Assembly (NCBI RefSeq): GCF_023101685.1
Contig: NZ_CP082164.1
Coordinates: forward strand, 682,001 to 746,000
Reading direction: 5' to 3'
DNA: 64,000 nucleotides
Source of the DNA: Bradyrhizobium sp. 186
GTDB taxonomy: Bacteria > Pseudomonadota > Alphaproteobacteria > Rhizobiales > Xanthobacteraceae
How positions within the stretch are numbered: the stretch's first letter is position 1; each line of letters opens with the position of its first letter. Made by a program: the position numbers and the translations under genes. A model generated the notes under the pieces. It was not told the origin of the DNA, did not search any database, and was given only the letters and a program-made list of their open reading frames with translations. Positions 43,775-52,808 of the stretch are shown here, in pieces.

Positions 43775-45346
43775 ATGAAGTTGACGAAGACGCTCTTTCT
43801 CGGCTCGGCTGCCGGCCTGATGGCTGTCTCCGGGGCGTTCGCAGCCGATCTCCCCGTGAAGGCCAAAGCGGTCGAATACGTGAAGATCTGCTCGCTGTAC
43901 GGCGCCGGATTCTACTACATCCCGGGCACCGACACCTGCATCAAGCTGGGTGGTTACCTGCGTGCCGACGCTGTGCTGGGCGCCAACTCGGACTTCAGCC
44001 CGAATCAGAGCGGCGTTGCCGGTGCCCGCAACCGTCTGATGAACTACTACACCTTCCGCGCTCGTGAAGACCTCAACATCGACACCCGCACCGCGACCGA
44101 GTACGGCGTGGTCCGCACGTTCTTCGATGGCGTCTTTACGTGGACGACCGGCAACTATTCCGGTAGCGGCAGCGCCACCGGCGGGACGGTCTACAGCGGC
44201 ACGCTGGGTCTCAACACCTCTGGTGCGACCCCGGCGCTCGTTGGTTCTTCGATCAACGGCACGGACGGCAACACTTCTGCCGGTTCGCTGGGCGTGTACT
44301 ACGCCTTCATTCAGTTCGCCGGCTTCACGATGGGTAAGGCTGTGTCGCAGTTCGACGCGCCCTGGACCAACTATCCCGGCAACATCACCGACAACCTCGT
44401 CGGCGGCAGCGGCACCGTTACCGGCGTCACCCAGTTCACCTACACGGCCGACTTCGGCCAGGGCGTGACGGCGGCGTTCTCGGCGGAGGATGCGACCCAG
44501 TACTATCAGGCTGGTAACCTGAACATGACCGGCGCGACCGCGGGTGGCATGATCGGCGGCGCGTACGGCACCAACGCCATCGGCGGTTCGCGTTCTCCGA
44601 ACCTCGTCGGTCAGGTGCGTGTCGACCAGGCTTGGGGTCTCTTCCAGGCGTCGGTGGCTGCGCATGACAACCACGTTGCCTACTACGGCGCGACCGAGCC
44701 GACTGGCCACCCCGACGACAAGTGGGGCTGGGCGGTTCAGCTCGCTCTGTCGATCAAGAACATCCCGACCGGCGCGGGTGACACGATCAACATCCAGGGC
44801 GTCTACACGGACGGTGCGACCCGCTATAACTTCCAGAACTTGTCGGGCAGCAGCTACTCGCTGTTCGGCAGCTCGGGTACGGCCTACCAGAGCATCGGCT
44901 TCGCCAATGCTCCGGACACCGTGTTCGTGACCGGCAGCTCGCAGGAAACCGTCAAGACCTGGGGCTTCCGTGGCGCTTACACCCACAACTGGGATCCCTA
45001 CTGGAACACGGCGATCTACGGCGCTTACGCTCAGGCGCAGTTCGGCACGCTGGCCAAGACCACTCTCTGCGGCGCCGCCGGCACCGGCGGCGTGTTCGGA
45101 GGCCTGGCGGGTGTGACGGGTTGTAATCCTGACTTCGCCATCGGCCAGGCGGGTATCGTCACCCGCTGGACTCCGGTCAAGAACCTGACGTTCTCGGCTG
45201 ACCTCACGTGGACCCATCTGGACCAGAAGTACTCTGGTACGGTTGGCGTTACCCCCTCCGGTGTGACCGCCAAGCCGACCGCGGTCTACGAGCTGAAGGA
45301 CCAGGACACGCTCGCTCTGATCCTCCGTGCTCAGCGCAACTGGTAA
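43775..45346 (+). CDS. Outer-membrane porin (Porin_2 family)
   Basis: Protein of 523 residues. ATG 43775 follows TTGGAGGTACTA, a strong ribosome site. The signal peptide MKLTKTLFLGSAAGLMAVSG ends at AFA-A (about residue 24), then ADLPVKAKAVEYVKICSLYG and GADFY-like GAGFYYIPGTDTCIKLGGYLRAD, the standard opening of rhizobial porins. Alternating hydrophobic beta strands run to the terminal aromatic residue (LILRAQRNW). Extra Gly/Ser/Thr-rich loops (about 125-170 and 240-275) make it longer than the common 470-500. Codons are biased to C- and G-ending optimal ones, as in highly expressed genes. Diffusion channel for small solutes. Confidence 0.95.
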   Translation: MKLTKTLFLGSAAGLMAVSGAFAADLPVKAKAVEYVKICSLYGAGFYYIPGTDTCIKLGGYLRADAVLGANSDFSPNQSGVAGARNRLMNYYTFRAREDLNIDTRTATEYGVVRTFFDGVFTWTTGNYSGSGSATGGTVYSGTLGLNTSGATPALVGSSINGTDGNTSAGSLGVYYAFIQFAGFTMGKAVSQFDAPWTNYPGNITDNLVGGSGTVTGVTQFTYTADFGQGVTAAFSAEDATQYYQAGNLNMTGATAGGMIGGAYGTNAIGGSRSPNLVGQVRVDQAWGLFQASVAAHDNHVAYYGATEPTGHPDDKWGWAVQLALSIKNIPTGAGDTINIQGVYTDGATRYNFQNLSGSSYSLFGSSGTAYQSIGFANAPDTVFVTGSSQETVKTWGFRGAYTHNWDPYWNTAIYGAYAQAQFGTLAKTTLCGAAGTGGVFGGLAGVTGCNPDFAIGQAGIVTRWTPVKNLTFSADLTWTHLDQKYSGTVGVTPSGVTAKPTAVYELKDQDTLALILRAQRNW

Positions 45347-45370
45347 GATCTGTCGAAACACGTGAACGAA

Positions 45371-45400
45371 CACCCGGCGGGAAACCGCCGGGTGTTTTTT
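45371..45400 (+). terminator. Intrinsic terminator of the porin gene
   Basis: Perfect stem CACCCGGCGG-GAAA-CCGCCGGGTG followed by TTTTTT, 24 bases after the porin stop. Confidence 0.95.
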
Positions 45401-45482
45401 ATTGCACGAGGTGTGGCGCCGGCCATCATCACCGACGCAGCTTCAATGCCGACCAGGCCGACATCGTGCTCGGCCCGGCCGC

Positions 45483-46829
45483 TTACGCCTGTTGTGTAGA
45501 GTGACCGCCGATCGGCTCCGCGACCGGATCATACGTCGGCACCGCCTTGCCGCCGCCGCGATAAACGACAGAGGCCGCGATGATGCCGAGAAAGGCTGCC
45601 AACATCAGCCAATAGCCGGGCGAGGCCTTGTCGCCGGTGTGCTCGATCAACAGGGTCGAGGCGAACGGCGTGAAGGTGCCGAACAGCGCGGCTGCGAGCG
45701 CGAAGGCGAGCGAGAAGCAGGTGGTGCGGACGTGCGCCGGCACGATCTCGACCAGCGCGCCGAGCATGGTGCCGCTGTAGACGCCGAAATAGAACGAGAA
45801 CATCATCTCGACCGCGAGCAGCTTGCCGAAGGTCGGCGCCGCGACGAGCCAGTGCAGCGCCGGATAGGCGGTGACGAGCGCCAGGCCGGCGATGGTCAGC
45901 AGCACTGGCTTGCGGCCGATGCGGTCGGACAATGCGCCGCCGACCGGATTCCAGAAGAAATTGGTCACGGCCACGAGCAGCGTGACGAGCAGCGCGTCCT
46001 GCGTCGACAGCTTCAGCACGTTCTTGCCGAAGGTCGGCGTGTACACGGTGACGAAGTAAAACGTCGTCGTGGTCAGGACCGCAATCATCATGCCGAGGAT
46101 GACGATGCGCCAGTTCGCGAGTGCGGAGGCGAACACTTCGTTTGCCGTCGGATGCTTCTTCATGGCGAGGAAGGCCGGCGTTTCCTCGAGCGTCCGCCGC
46201 AGGAAGAAGATCAGCGGGATGATCAGGCAGCCGACGAAGAACGGAATGCGCCAGCCCCAGGCGGCGACGGTGTCGGCCGGCATCACCTCGGAGAGGATGA
46301 AGCCGAGGATCGATGCGACGAAGATCGCGACCTGCTGGCTCGATGACTGGAACGAGGTGTAGAAGCCGCGGTTACCCGGCGTCGAAATCTCCGACAGGTA
46401 GACCGAGACGCCGCCGAGCTCGACGCCGGCCGAGAAGCCCTGCAGCAGGCGGCCGAGCAGCACGATTATCGGCGCGGCGATGCCGATGGTCGCGTAGGTC
46501 GGGCAGAACGCGATCACCACGGTGCCGATGGCCATGATCGCGAGCGTAACGATCAGGCCCTGGCGGCGGCCGATGCGGTCGATATACGCGCCGAGCACGA
46601 TCGCGCCCACGGGCCGCATCAGCGCGCCGAGCCAGAACACGCCGAAGGTGTTGAGCAGCGACGCGGTCTCGTTGGTCGATGGGAAGAACGCCTTGCCGAT
46701 GGCCGCGGCATAGAAGCCAAACAGGAAGAAGTCGAACTGTTCGAGGAAGTTGCCGGATGTGGCGCGCAGGATCGCGCCGACGCGCGACTTGATCTCGGGC
46801 GGATTGGTTGATGCTGACGGTCCAGCCAT
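45483..46829 (-). CDS. MFS metabolite:H+ symporter (MHS family, citrate/tricarballylate type)
   Basis: Inner-membrane transporter of 448 residues with 12 hydrophobic segments. Start ATG 46829 with AAGGGGAGC upstream; the longer frame upstream overlaps the LysR gene and is not membrane-like. MHS markers are [33 protein letters not shown], the strongly CitA-like [20 protein letters not shown] and [14 protein letters not shown], and [10 protein letters not shown] in the second half. Citrate, tricarballylate or another carboxylate is the likely substrate. A LysR-type gene lies immediately upstream on the same strand with a candidate operator between them. Confidence 0.9.
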   Translation of the reverse strand: MAGPSASTNPPEIKSRVGAILRATSGNFLEQFDFFLFGFYAAAIGKAFFPSTNETASLLNTFGVFWLGALMRPVGAIVLGAYIDRIGRRQGLIVTLAIMAIGTVVIAFCPTYATIGIAAPIIVLLGRLLQGFSAGVELGGVSVYLSEISTPGNRGFYTSFQSSSQQVAIFVASILGFILSEVMPADTVAAWGWRIPFFVGCLIIPLIFFLRRTLEETPAFLAMKKHPTANEVFASALANWRIVILGMMIAVLTTTTFYFVTVYTPTFGKNVLKLSTQDALLVTLLVAVTNFFWNPVGGALSDRIGRKPVLLTIAGLALVTAYPALHWLVAAPTFGKLLAVEMMFSFYFGVYSGTMLGALVEIVPAHVRTTCFSLAFALAAALFGTFTPFASTLLIEHTGDKASPGYWLMLAAFLGIIAASVVYRGGGKAVPTYDPVAEPIGGHSTQQA

Positions 46830-46886
46830 TGACGTTGCTCCCCTTGAAGACGTGCCCGGACCGGAACTCAATTCACGGCAAGGCGG

Positions 46887-46909
46887 CAGATTGTAGCTGC
46901 GACAATCTG
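46887..46909. promoter_or_regulatory. Candidate LysR operator upstream of the MHS transporter
   Basis: Perfect inverted repeat CAGATTGT-AGCTGCG-ACAATCTG that contains a T-N11-A LysR motif (T46892, A46904). It lies 58 bases upstream of the transporter start and downstream of the LysR gene end. Confidence 0.55.
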
Positions 46910-46974
46910 TCATACCCCCTTCTCGTGCGGGGCGTTGCGAGTCAACCGATTTTGCCGCGGAAGCTGATGATTTT

Positions 46975-47874
46975 TCAGGCTTTATTTTGCGCTGCAGCGA
47001 CCACCCATTGGCGGAACGCGGCCAGCTTCGGCGCTTCCCGGTGGCCATCGGGAGAGACAACGTAAAAGCCGGCGTCGGCCGGCAGCGCGATCTTGAAGGG
47101 GACCACGAGGCGCCCCTTGGCGATGTCGTCCTGGACGTAGGAGGTCCGGCCCATCGCCACGCCAATGCCGTCGATCGCGGCCTGGATGGTCATGAAGATC
47201 ATGTCGAAGGTGATGCCGGGCTGCTTGGCGATGTCGGCCGGCAGGCCGGCCGCGGTCAACCACAGCCGCCAATCGTCGCTGTTGGCGTTGGATGTGTGCA
47301 GCAGCGGATGGCTTCTCAGATCCTCGGGCCGGCGCAGCGGCTTGTCGCCGCGCAACAGCGAGGGGCTGCACACCGGAAACAACTCGTCCGCCATCAGCCA
47401 GTCGGAGCGGAGACCCGGCCATTGGCCTCTGCCATAGCGGATCGCGGCATCGACATTGTCGCGCTGGAAGTCGACCAGGCTGGTCGAGGTGGTGATGCGG
47501 ACGTCGATGCCGGGATGGGCTTCCTGGAAATCGGTCAGCCGCGGCAGCAGCCATTTTGCGGCGAGAGAGGCCAGCGTCGAGACCGTCAGCACCTTGTCGT
47601 CGTCCCTGCGCAGCAGCCGGTCGGTCGCAAGCCTGAGGTCGTTGAAGGCGGCGCGGACGCCCGGCAGGTAGTCGCGCGCCTCCGGCGTCAGCGCCAGCGC
47701 GCGGTTCCGCCGGATGAACAGGCGGATGCCGAGCTCCTCCTCGAGCCTCCGAATCTGATGGCTGATCGCGGTCTGCGTCACGTTCAGCTCGGCTCCGGCC
47801 AGCGTGAAGCTGAGGTGGCGCGCGGCCGCCTCGAACGCCCGCAATCCGTTCAGGGACGGCAATCTGGCAGTCAT
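46975..47874 (-). CDS. LysR-family transcriptional regulator (GcvA-like)
   Basis: Regulator of 299 residues. N-terminal helix-turn-helix with [20 protein letters not shown] and [20 protein letters not shown], typical of the GcvA branch, then a ligand-binding domain ([46 protein letters not shown]). 145 bases separate it from the MHS transporter on the same strand; it is divergent from the DUF1127 gene. It probably controls the transporter through the inverted repeat at 46887-46909. Confidence 0.92.
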   Translation of the reverse strand: MTARLPSLNGLRAFEAAARHLSFTLAGAELNVTQTAISHQIRRLEEELGIRLFIRRNRALALTPEARDYLPGVRAAFNDLRLATDRLLRRDDDKVLTVSTLASLAAKWLLPRLTDFQEAHPGIDVRITTSTSLVDFQRDNVDAAIRYGRGQWPGLRSDWLMADELFPVCSPSLLRGDKPLRRPEDLRSHPLLHTSNANSDDWRLWLTAAGLPADIAKQPGITFDMIFMTIQAAIDGIGVAMGRTSYVQDDIAKGRLVVPFKIALPADAGFYVVSPDGHREAPKLAAFRQWVVAAAQNKA

Positions 47875-47984
47875 TTGGCAGCAGGATACATGATATTATT
47901 TCATGCGAAGGGGTACAAATTGTCGTTTGTCGAAGTGCATAGCTAGGCTGATATTAGCTTCGAACTTAGCTCCAGGAGCTGGAA

Positions 47985-48188
47985 ATGTCTACTTTGACCC
48001 AGAATTCAATGACAAATCATCATGCGCCAAGCCTGCTCTACCAGGTCGGAGAAACCCTCCACATCTGGCATGAGCGCTACCGGACCCGGCGCGAGCTCAC
48101 CAATTGGACCGCCCGCGATCTCCAGGATGTCGGACTGTCCTGGAGCGACATCGCCTTTGAGGCCGACAAACCCTTCTGGCGGGCCTGA
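47985..48188 (+). CDS. DUF1127 small protein
   Basis: Protein of 67 residues with the arginine-containing DUF1127 motif: WHERYRTRRELTNWTARDLQDVGLSWSDIAFEADKPFW. Good ribosome site AGGAGCTGGAA before ATG 47985. Small DUF1127 proteins in other alphaproteobacteria affect phosphate/carbon uptake and can bind RNA; no specific role can be assigned here. An 82-base gap and the same direction link it loosely to the GNAT gene. Confidence 0.88.
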   Translation: MSTLTQNSMTNHHAPSLLYQVGETLHIWHERYRTRRELTNWTARDLQDVGLSWSDIAFEADKPFWRA

Positions 48189-48270
48189 TTGGCCGCCAGG
48201 CCGGCGCCGCCTGATCACAGGGGCGCCGGCGGTCTCTTTTTCGCAAGGCAAATTTCTTAAGGCTCGTGTG

Positions 48271-48894
48271 ATGAGCACTCTTCGCCCGGAAGATCTGAAG
48301 CAATATTCGGATACGCTGCGCACCCGGCAGGGTGAGGCGATCAACGTCCGCTTCGTCGAGCCGCGCGACACCGACGAGCTGCAGCACTATTTCCGTTCGC
48401 TCTCGACCCGCTCCCGCTACAACCGCTTCTTCGGCGCGATCAGCGAATTGCCAAAGGGCCTGCTGCACGATTTCCTCCAGGTCGGCGAGCGCGAGCGCTT
48501 CACAATCATTGCCACGATGACGGTTGACGGCTTCGAGACAATCGTCGCCGAAGCGCGCTACGCCCTTCACGAGGAGAGCGCGACGCTCGAATTCGGGCTG
48601 TCGGTCGGCGACCGCTGGCAGGGCCACGGCATTGCCACCGCGCTGCTTGGGAATCTCGAATGCCGCGCCGCCGCGCTCGGCGCGGAACACATCTTTGGTG
48701 ATACGCTGCGCGCCAACGACACCATGATCTCGCTCGCACGCAAATCCGGCTTCGCCTTCACCAACCATCCGGACGACTGGAAGCTGGTGCGCTTCGACAA
48801 GGAAATCGCGGTCGCGCCGAAGGATATTCCGTGCGCCAGCTGGCGTCTCGCCGCCCTTTCCCGTCAGGCCGACAGCCCCTCAGCCTCGGTCTGA
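48271..48894 (+). CDS. GNAT-family N-acetyltransferase
   Basis: Protein of 207 residues from ATG 48271 (MSTLRPEDLKQYSDTLRTR). The fold is seen in VRFVEPRDTDELQHYFRSLS, LEFGLSVGDRWQGHGIATALL (the Q/RxxGxG/A acetyl-CoA loop reads WQGHGIATAL, about residue 122) and GDTLRANDTMISLARKSGFAF. Resembles single-domain relatives of the protein-lysine acetyltransferase Pat GNAT domain. The substrate is unknown. A terminator follows directly. Confidence 0.88.
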   Translation: MSTLRPEDLKQYSDTLRTRQGEAINVRFVEPRDTDELQHYFRSLSTRSRYNRFFGAISELPKGLLHDFLQVGERERFTIIATMTVDGFETIVAEARYALHEESATLEFGLSVGDRWQGHGIATALLGNLECRAAALGAEHIFGDTLRANDTMISLARKSGFAFTNHPDDWKLVRFDKEIAVAPKDIPCASWRLAALSRQADSPSASV

Positions 48895-48903
48895 CACCAC
48901 TCC

Positions 48904-48940
48904 AAGCCCGGCCCTGGTGATCCAGAGCCGGGCTTTTTTT
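48904..48940 (+). terminator. Intrinsic terminator after the GNAT gene
   Basis: Stem AAGCCCGGC with GCCGGGCTT, 14-base loop, then a run of seven T on the plus strand (48934-48940). Confidence 0.9.
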
Positions 48941-48967
48941 GCCCGACCAACTTCGCGCGGCTGCTCC

Positions 48968-49052
48968 GTAGCCTGGATGGAGCGAAGCGCAATCCGGGAG
49001 TCTCGCCACGTTGGCAGGTGTCCCGGATTTCGCTTCGCTCCATCCGGGCTAC
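48968..49052. repeat. Dispersed palindromic element, type P1 (copy 2)
   Basis: An 85-base element with the same ends (GTAGCC...GGCTAC) and same arms (ATGGAGCGAAGCG, TTCGCTCCATCC) as the copy at 9239-9320. The central loop differs between copies. Confidence 0.85.
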
Positions 49053-49079
49053 TAACAGCTCTCGCATCAACGGCGGCGG

Positions 49080-49910
49080 TTACTTCCCCGTGAACACTGC
49101 CTTGCGCTTGTCGATGAATGCCTGCACGGCTTCCTTGTGATCGGCGGTCGTGGTCAGGCGGATCAGCCGTTCGGCTTCGTGGTCGCGGGCGGTCTCGAAC
49201 TCGAACAGCAGGGCCTCGTCGAGATTGTCCTTCATGTAGCGCAACGCGAGGCGCGGGCCTTCGGCGAGCGACTTTGCCAGCGCAAAGGCTTCGGCTTGCA
49301 GTCTGTCGTCGGGCACGACTCGGTTGACGAGGCCGATCGCCTCGCACCTCGCCGCATCGACTTTGTCACCGGTGAACATCAATTCGCGCGCCCGCGCCGT
49401 GCCGACCAGCCGGGTCAATAGCCAGGCGATGCCGTAGTCGCCGCTCAGCGCGATGCGGGCATAGCCGGTGGCGATGAAGGCCGATTGCGCGGCAATGCGG
49501 ATATCGCAGGCCATGGCGATCGCAAGCCCCGCGCCGACCGCAGGTCCCGGCAGTGCGGCGATCGTTGGCTTGCGGACCGACACGAGCGCGCCGGTGAGCA
49601 GCCGCTGCCGCTCCTGGAGATCGGCGACCCTGTCGTCGAAGGACATTTCGAGCTTCTTCTGCTCGCGATGCGCGCCCATGCCCTTGACGTTGCCGCCGGC
49701 GCAAAAGGCTTCGCCGGTGCCGGTGATGAGCAGCGCGCCGACACCTGCGTCCTCGCCGCAGGTCCGGATTATCGTGCGCAACGCCGGCGTCAGCGTGTCG
49801 GACAGCGAGTTGCGTGCCTCCGGCCGGTTCAGCGTGATCACCGCGACGCGATCGCGGATGACGCAGAGGAGTTCATTCGTGCCGGTGTCGATGGTGGTTT
49901 CCGTGGTCAT
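49080..49910 (-). CDS. Enoyl-CoA hydratase/isomerase family protein
   Basis: Crotonase-fold protein of 276 residues. ATG 49910 follows AGAGGAAG. Oxyanion-hole regions are EAFCAGGNVKGMG (about residue 69) and LPGPAVGAGLAIAMACDIRIAA (about 115). The region that carries the catalytic glutamates in classical hydratases reads FIATGYARIALSGDYGIAWLL, with Asp but not the paired Glu, so the exact reaction (hydratase, isomerase or other) is uncertain. Probably fatty or aromatic acyl-CoA catabolism with the nearby SDR, acyl-CoA dehydrogenase and alcohol dehydrogenase genes. Confidence 0.88.
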   Translation of the reverse strand: MTTETTIDTGTNELLCVIRDRVAVITLNRPEARNSLSDTLTPALRTIIRTCGEDAGVGALLITGTGEAFCAGGNVKGMGAHREQKKLEMSFDDRVADLQERQRLLTGALVSVRKPTIAALPGPAVGAGLAIAMACDIRIAAQSAFIATGYARIALSGDYGIAWLLTRLVGTARARELMFTGDKVDAARCEAIGLVNRVVPDDRLQAEAFALAKSLAEGPRLALRYMKDNLDEALLFEFETARDHEAERLIRLTTTADHKEAVQAFIDKRKAVFTGK

Positions 49911-49926
49911 TGGGCTTCCTCTCTTT

Positions 49927-50000
49927 CGTCATTGCGAGCGAAGCGAAGCAACCCAGAAATTTCTCCGCCACTGGATTGCTTCGCTTCGCTCGCAATGACG
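49927..50000. repeat. Dispersed palindromic element, type P3 (intact copy)
   Basis: A 74-base palindrome beginning CGTCATTGCGAGCGAAGCG and ending CGCTTCGCTCGCAATGACG. The same element, split in two by an insertion sequence, occurs at 59451-59478 and 61252-61309. Confidence 0.9.
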
Positions 50001-50033
50001 ATTGCGGTTACGTTATCGCCTCAAAACATTGCC

Positions 50034-50735
50034 TCAAAACTTCTCCACCCAGGGCCGCAGCTCCAGCTCCCAGCTCCAGGCGCTGCGCGGCTGCTGCAAC
50101 ACGTTCCAATAGCTCTCTGCGATCGCATCGGGATCGAGCATCGAATCCGGCTTGTCCGCGGGCTCGGTACGCGCGGCGCTGCGGATGCCGCCGTCGATGA
50201 CGAAATGCGCGACATGGATGCCCTGCGGCGAGAGTTCGCGTGCCATGCTCTGCGCCAGCCCGCGCAGCGCGAACTTGCCCATCGCGAACGGCGCGGATTG
50301 CGCATAGCCCTTGACGCTGGCGGAGGCACCGGTGAACAGGATCGCGCCGTGCTTGTTCGGCATCATGCGCTTCGCCGCCTGCTGCGCCACCAGGAAGCCG
50401 CCATAGGCGCTGACCGCGATCGCCTGTGCGACGTCGGCGGGCACGAGATCAACGAACGGACCGCGCGCGCGGCCGCTGGCGTTGTAGACGACGAGGTCGG
50501 GCGTGCCGATCTCGCGCTCGACGAGGCCAAACAGGCGCTCGACTTCCTCCGGCTCGGTGGCGCTGCAGGCATAGGCTTTGGCACCGGTCTCGGTACAGAG
50601 CGCGCCGAGTTTTTCGATCTTTCGTGCGGCGAGCGCCACGCGAATGCCCTGCGCGGAGAGCAGCCGCGCCAGCGAGGCGCTCAAGCCTTCGCCGGCGCCG
50701 ACGATGAGCGCGATCTTGTATTTCGGGTGTTCCAT
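50034..50735 (-). CDS. SDR-fold protein with Phe in place of catalytic Tyr
   Basis: Rossmann-fold protein of 233 residues. The cofactor loop is VGAGEGLSASLARLL (third Gly of the classical motif replaced by Ser19). NASG at about 85 and the catalytic Ser138 (FTGASAS) are present, and Lys154 is kept, but the residue 12 after Ser138, which should be Tyr, is Phe150 (PFAMGKFAL). Classical dehydrogenase activity is therefore doubtful. It lies 123 bases before the start of the enoyl-CoA hydratase gene on the same strand, with a P3 palindrome in between, and is divergent from the acyl-CoA dehydrogenase gene. Confidence 0.85.
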   Translation of the reverse strand: MEHPKYKIALIVGAGEGLSASLARLLSAQGIRVALAARKIEKLGALCTETGAKAYACSATEPEEVERLFGLVEREIGTPDLVVYNASGRARGPFVDLVPADVAQAIAVSAYGGFLVAQQAAKRMMPNKHGAILFTGASASVKGYAQSAPFAMGKFALRGLAQSMARELSPQGIHVAHFVIDGGIRSAARTEPADKPDSMLDPDAIAESYWNVLQQPRSAWSWELELRPWVEKF

Positions 50736-50979
50736 GGCGTGATTCCCAAGAGATAAGGAGCCGCTGATCTATGCACGGGCCGCGCGAACGACCAGTCGGA
50801 GTAGCGGCCCAGTTGATCACAATTCCGCAGAGCGAATTGCTCCTACACGGCGATCATGCCGCCCTGACAATTTGCGGCTTTATCCAATCTGTCGGCTGGA
50901 GCATGATCGACATCATCCAAAGCGGCAAGCGCTAAAGCAGCGCAGAATGACCGCCGGGCGGAAACGGAAGAGGACGATC

Positions 50980-52764
50980 ATGCACAAGTCGGGCACAGCG
51001 CAGCAGAAAAATGTCGCGGCAAGCCAGGCCGGCCTGCTTGCGCCCGATACCACCGGCATGAATTTCTACCGCGCCGATCCGGCGTTGACGGATTTGCTGC
51101 GCATCCACCTGCCGGAGGTTCTGTTCCGCCATATCGAGCCGCATCTCGACCGACTCGGCGAGCTCGCCGGCGGCATCCTCGATGACTACGCGCGGCTTGC
51201 CGACCGGCACACGCCGGTGCTGCACCAGCGCGACAAGTTTGGCCGCGATACGCAATATATCGAATATCATCCGGCCTATCGCGAATTGGAGAAGGCCGCG
51301 TTCGGCGAGTTCGGCATTCATGCGCTCTCGATCCGCAAGGGCATCATGGGCTGGCCGGACAAATATCCGGTCGTGGCAAAACACGCCTTCACCTTCCTGT
51401 TCAACCAGACCGAGTTCGGCATGGGGTGCCCGATCAACGTCACAGACGGCTGCGCCAAGCTGCTGGCGAATTTCGGCAGCGAAGCGCTCAAGACGAAATA
51501 TCTTGACGGCCTGACCCAGACCGACATGAGCAAGCTGACGCAGGGCGGCCAGTTCATGACCGAGAAGGAGGGTGGCTCCGACGTCGGCACGCTGACCACC
51601 ACGGCCGTGCCGGAGGGCGAGCATTGGCGTCTCACCGGCGAAAAATGGTTCTGCTCGAATGCGGACGCCAAGGTTGTGATGCTGCTCGCGCGGCCCGAAG
51701 GCGCCGGCCCCGGCACGCGCGGCGTCGGCCTGTTCCTGATGCCGCGCTTCCTCGACGACGGCTCGCAGAACCACTACCGGATCGTGCGGCTGAAGGACAA
51801 GCTCGGCACGCGCTCGATGGCGTCGGGCGAGATCAAGCTGGAGGGCGCGATCGCCTATGCCGTCGGCAAACTCGACCGCGGCTTCGTGCAGATGGCCGAG
51901 ATGGTGAATTCGTCCCGGCTCTCCAACGGCGTCAAGTCGACGGCGCTGATGCGCCGCGCCTATCATGATGCGATGACGGTGGCGAAGAACCGCGTGGTGT
52001 TCGGCAACCGTATCATCGACCTGCCACTGGGCCGGCGGCAGATGCTGAAGATCATGCTGCCGGTCGAGCAGGCGCTGTCGATGAGTTTTCTCACTGCCGA
52101 CGCGCTCGACCGCGCCGAGGCCGGCAGTCAGGATGCCGCAGCGCTGCTGCGTATCCTCACGCCGGCGCTGAAATTCCGGGCCACGCGCGATGCGCGAAAG
52201 GTCTGCGGCGATGCGCTCGAGATGCGCGGTGGCATCGGCTATATCGAGGAGTTTGCAACGGCCCGCCTGCTGCGCGATGCCCATCTCGGCTCGATCTGGG
52301 AAGGCACCGGCAACATCGTCGCGATCGATGCACTCAAGCGCGCGGTCGGCCGCCACGGCGCCGAATCCGCGCTCGCCGCCGATCTGCATGCCCGACTCGA
52401 CGACAGCGCCTCCGTGCCGCAGGCTTGGCGCGATCATCTCGGCGGGCTAACCGATCGCGCGATCGGGTTCGCACGCGAGGTCGCGGGCAAGGCCGACAAC
52501 GAGGCCGATGCGCGGCGCGCCACGAGCTTGCTCTATCACGTCGCGAGCGCGGTCGCGCTCGCCTGGGAAGCGCACCGCATCCACGACATGCGTGGCGATG
52601 CGCGCAGGCTGCTGCTGTCGCGGCTGGTGATCGATCATGGCGTGTCGCCGAGCGACCCGTTCCGGCTCACGGAAAATGCCGCGCAGCAGAAGATCGCCGC
52701 CCTACTGCTCGGCGATCGCGCGGCCGGCATGAGCGAGGTTGGCGAACTGGTTCTGGCGGCGTAG
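50980..52764 (+). CDS. Acyl-CoA dehydrogenase family protein
   Basis: FAD enzyme of 594 residues. ATG 50980 with GAAGAGGA upstream. Visible blocks are GQFMTEKEGGSDVGTLTTTA (about residue 190, FAD/substrate region), GEKWFCSNADAKVVMLLAR (about 220), RGFVQMAEMVNSSRLSNGVK (about 305) and EMRGGIGYIEEFATARLLRDA with GSIWEGTGNI (about 412-440). The long C-terminal extension beyond 450 and the total length recall AidB-like and long-chain forms. Together with the alcohol dehydrogenase gene 44 bases downstream it forms a short operon. Substrate unknown. Confidence 0.9.
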   Translation: MHKSGTAQQKNVAASQAGLLAPDTTGMNFYRADPALTDLLRIHLPEVLFRHIEPHLDRLGELAGGILDDYARLADRHTPVLHQRDKFGRDTQYIEYHPAYRELEKAAFGEFGIHALSIRKGIMGWPDKYPVVAKHAFTFLFNQTEFGMGCPINVTDGCAKLLANFGSEALKTKYLDGLTQTDMSKLTQGGQFMTEKEGGSDVGTLTTTAVPEGEHWRLTGEKWFCSNADAKVVMLLARPEGAGPGTRGVGLFLMPRFLDDGSQNHYRIVRLKDKLGTRSMASGEIKLEGAIAYAVGKLDRGFVQMAEMVNSSRLSNGVKSTALMRRAYHDAMTVAKNRVVFGNRIIDLPLGRRQMLKIMLPVEQALSMSFLTADALDRAEAGSQDAAALLRILTPALKFRATRDARKVCGDALEMRGGIGYIEEFATARLLRDAHLGSIWEGTGNIVAIDALKRAVGRHGAESALAADLHARLDDSASVPQAWRDHLGGLTDRAIGFAREVAGKADNEADARRATSLLYHVASAVALAWEAHRIHDMRGDARRLLLSRLVIDHGVSPSDPFRLTENAAQQKIAALLLGDRAAGMSEVGELVLAA

Positions 52765-52808
52765 GCTGCGCTCGCGTTCAAAGCAAAAAAAGCGATAGGG
52801 AGTGCTCG

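Noticed and set aside
45371..45400. Porin terminator as a bidirectional terminator for the convergent MHS transporter gene
   Set aside because: On the minus strand no T-run follows the stem, and the transporter stop is 83 bases away with other sequence between.
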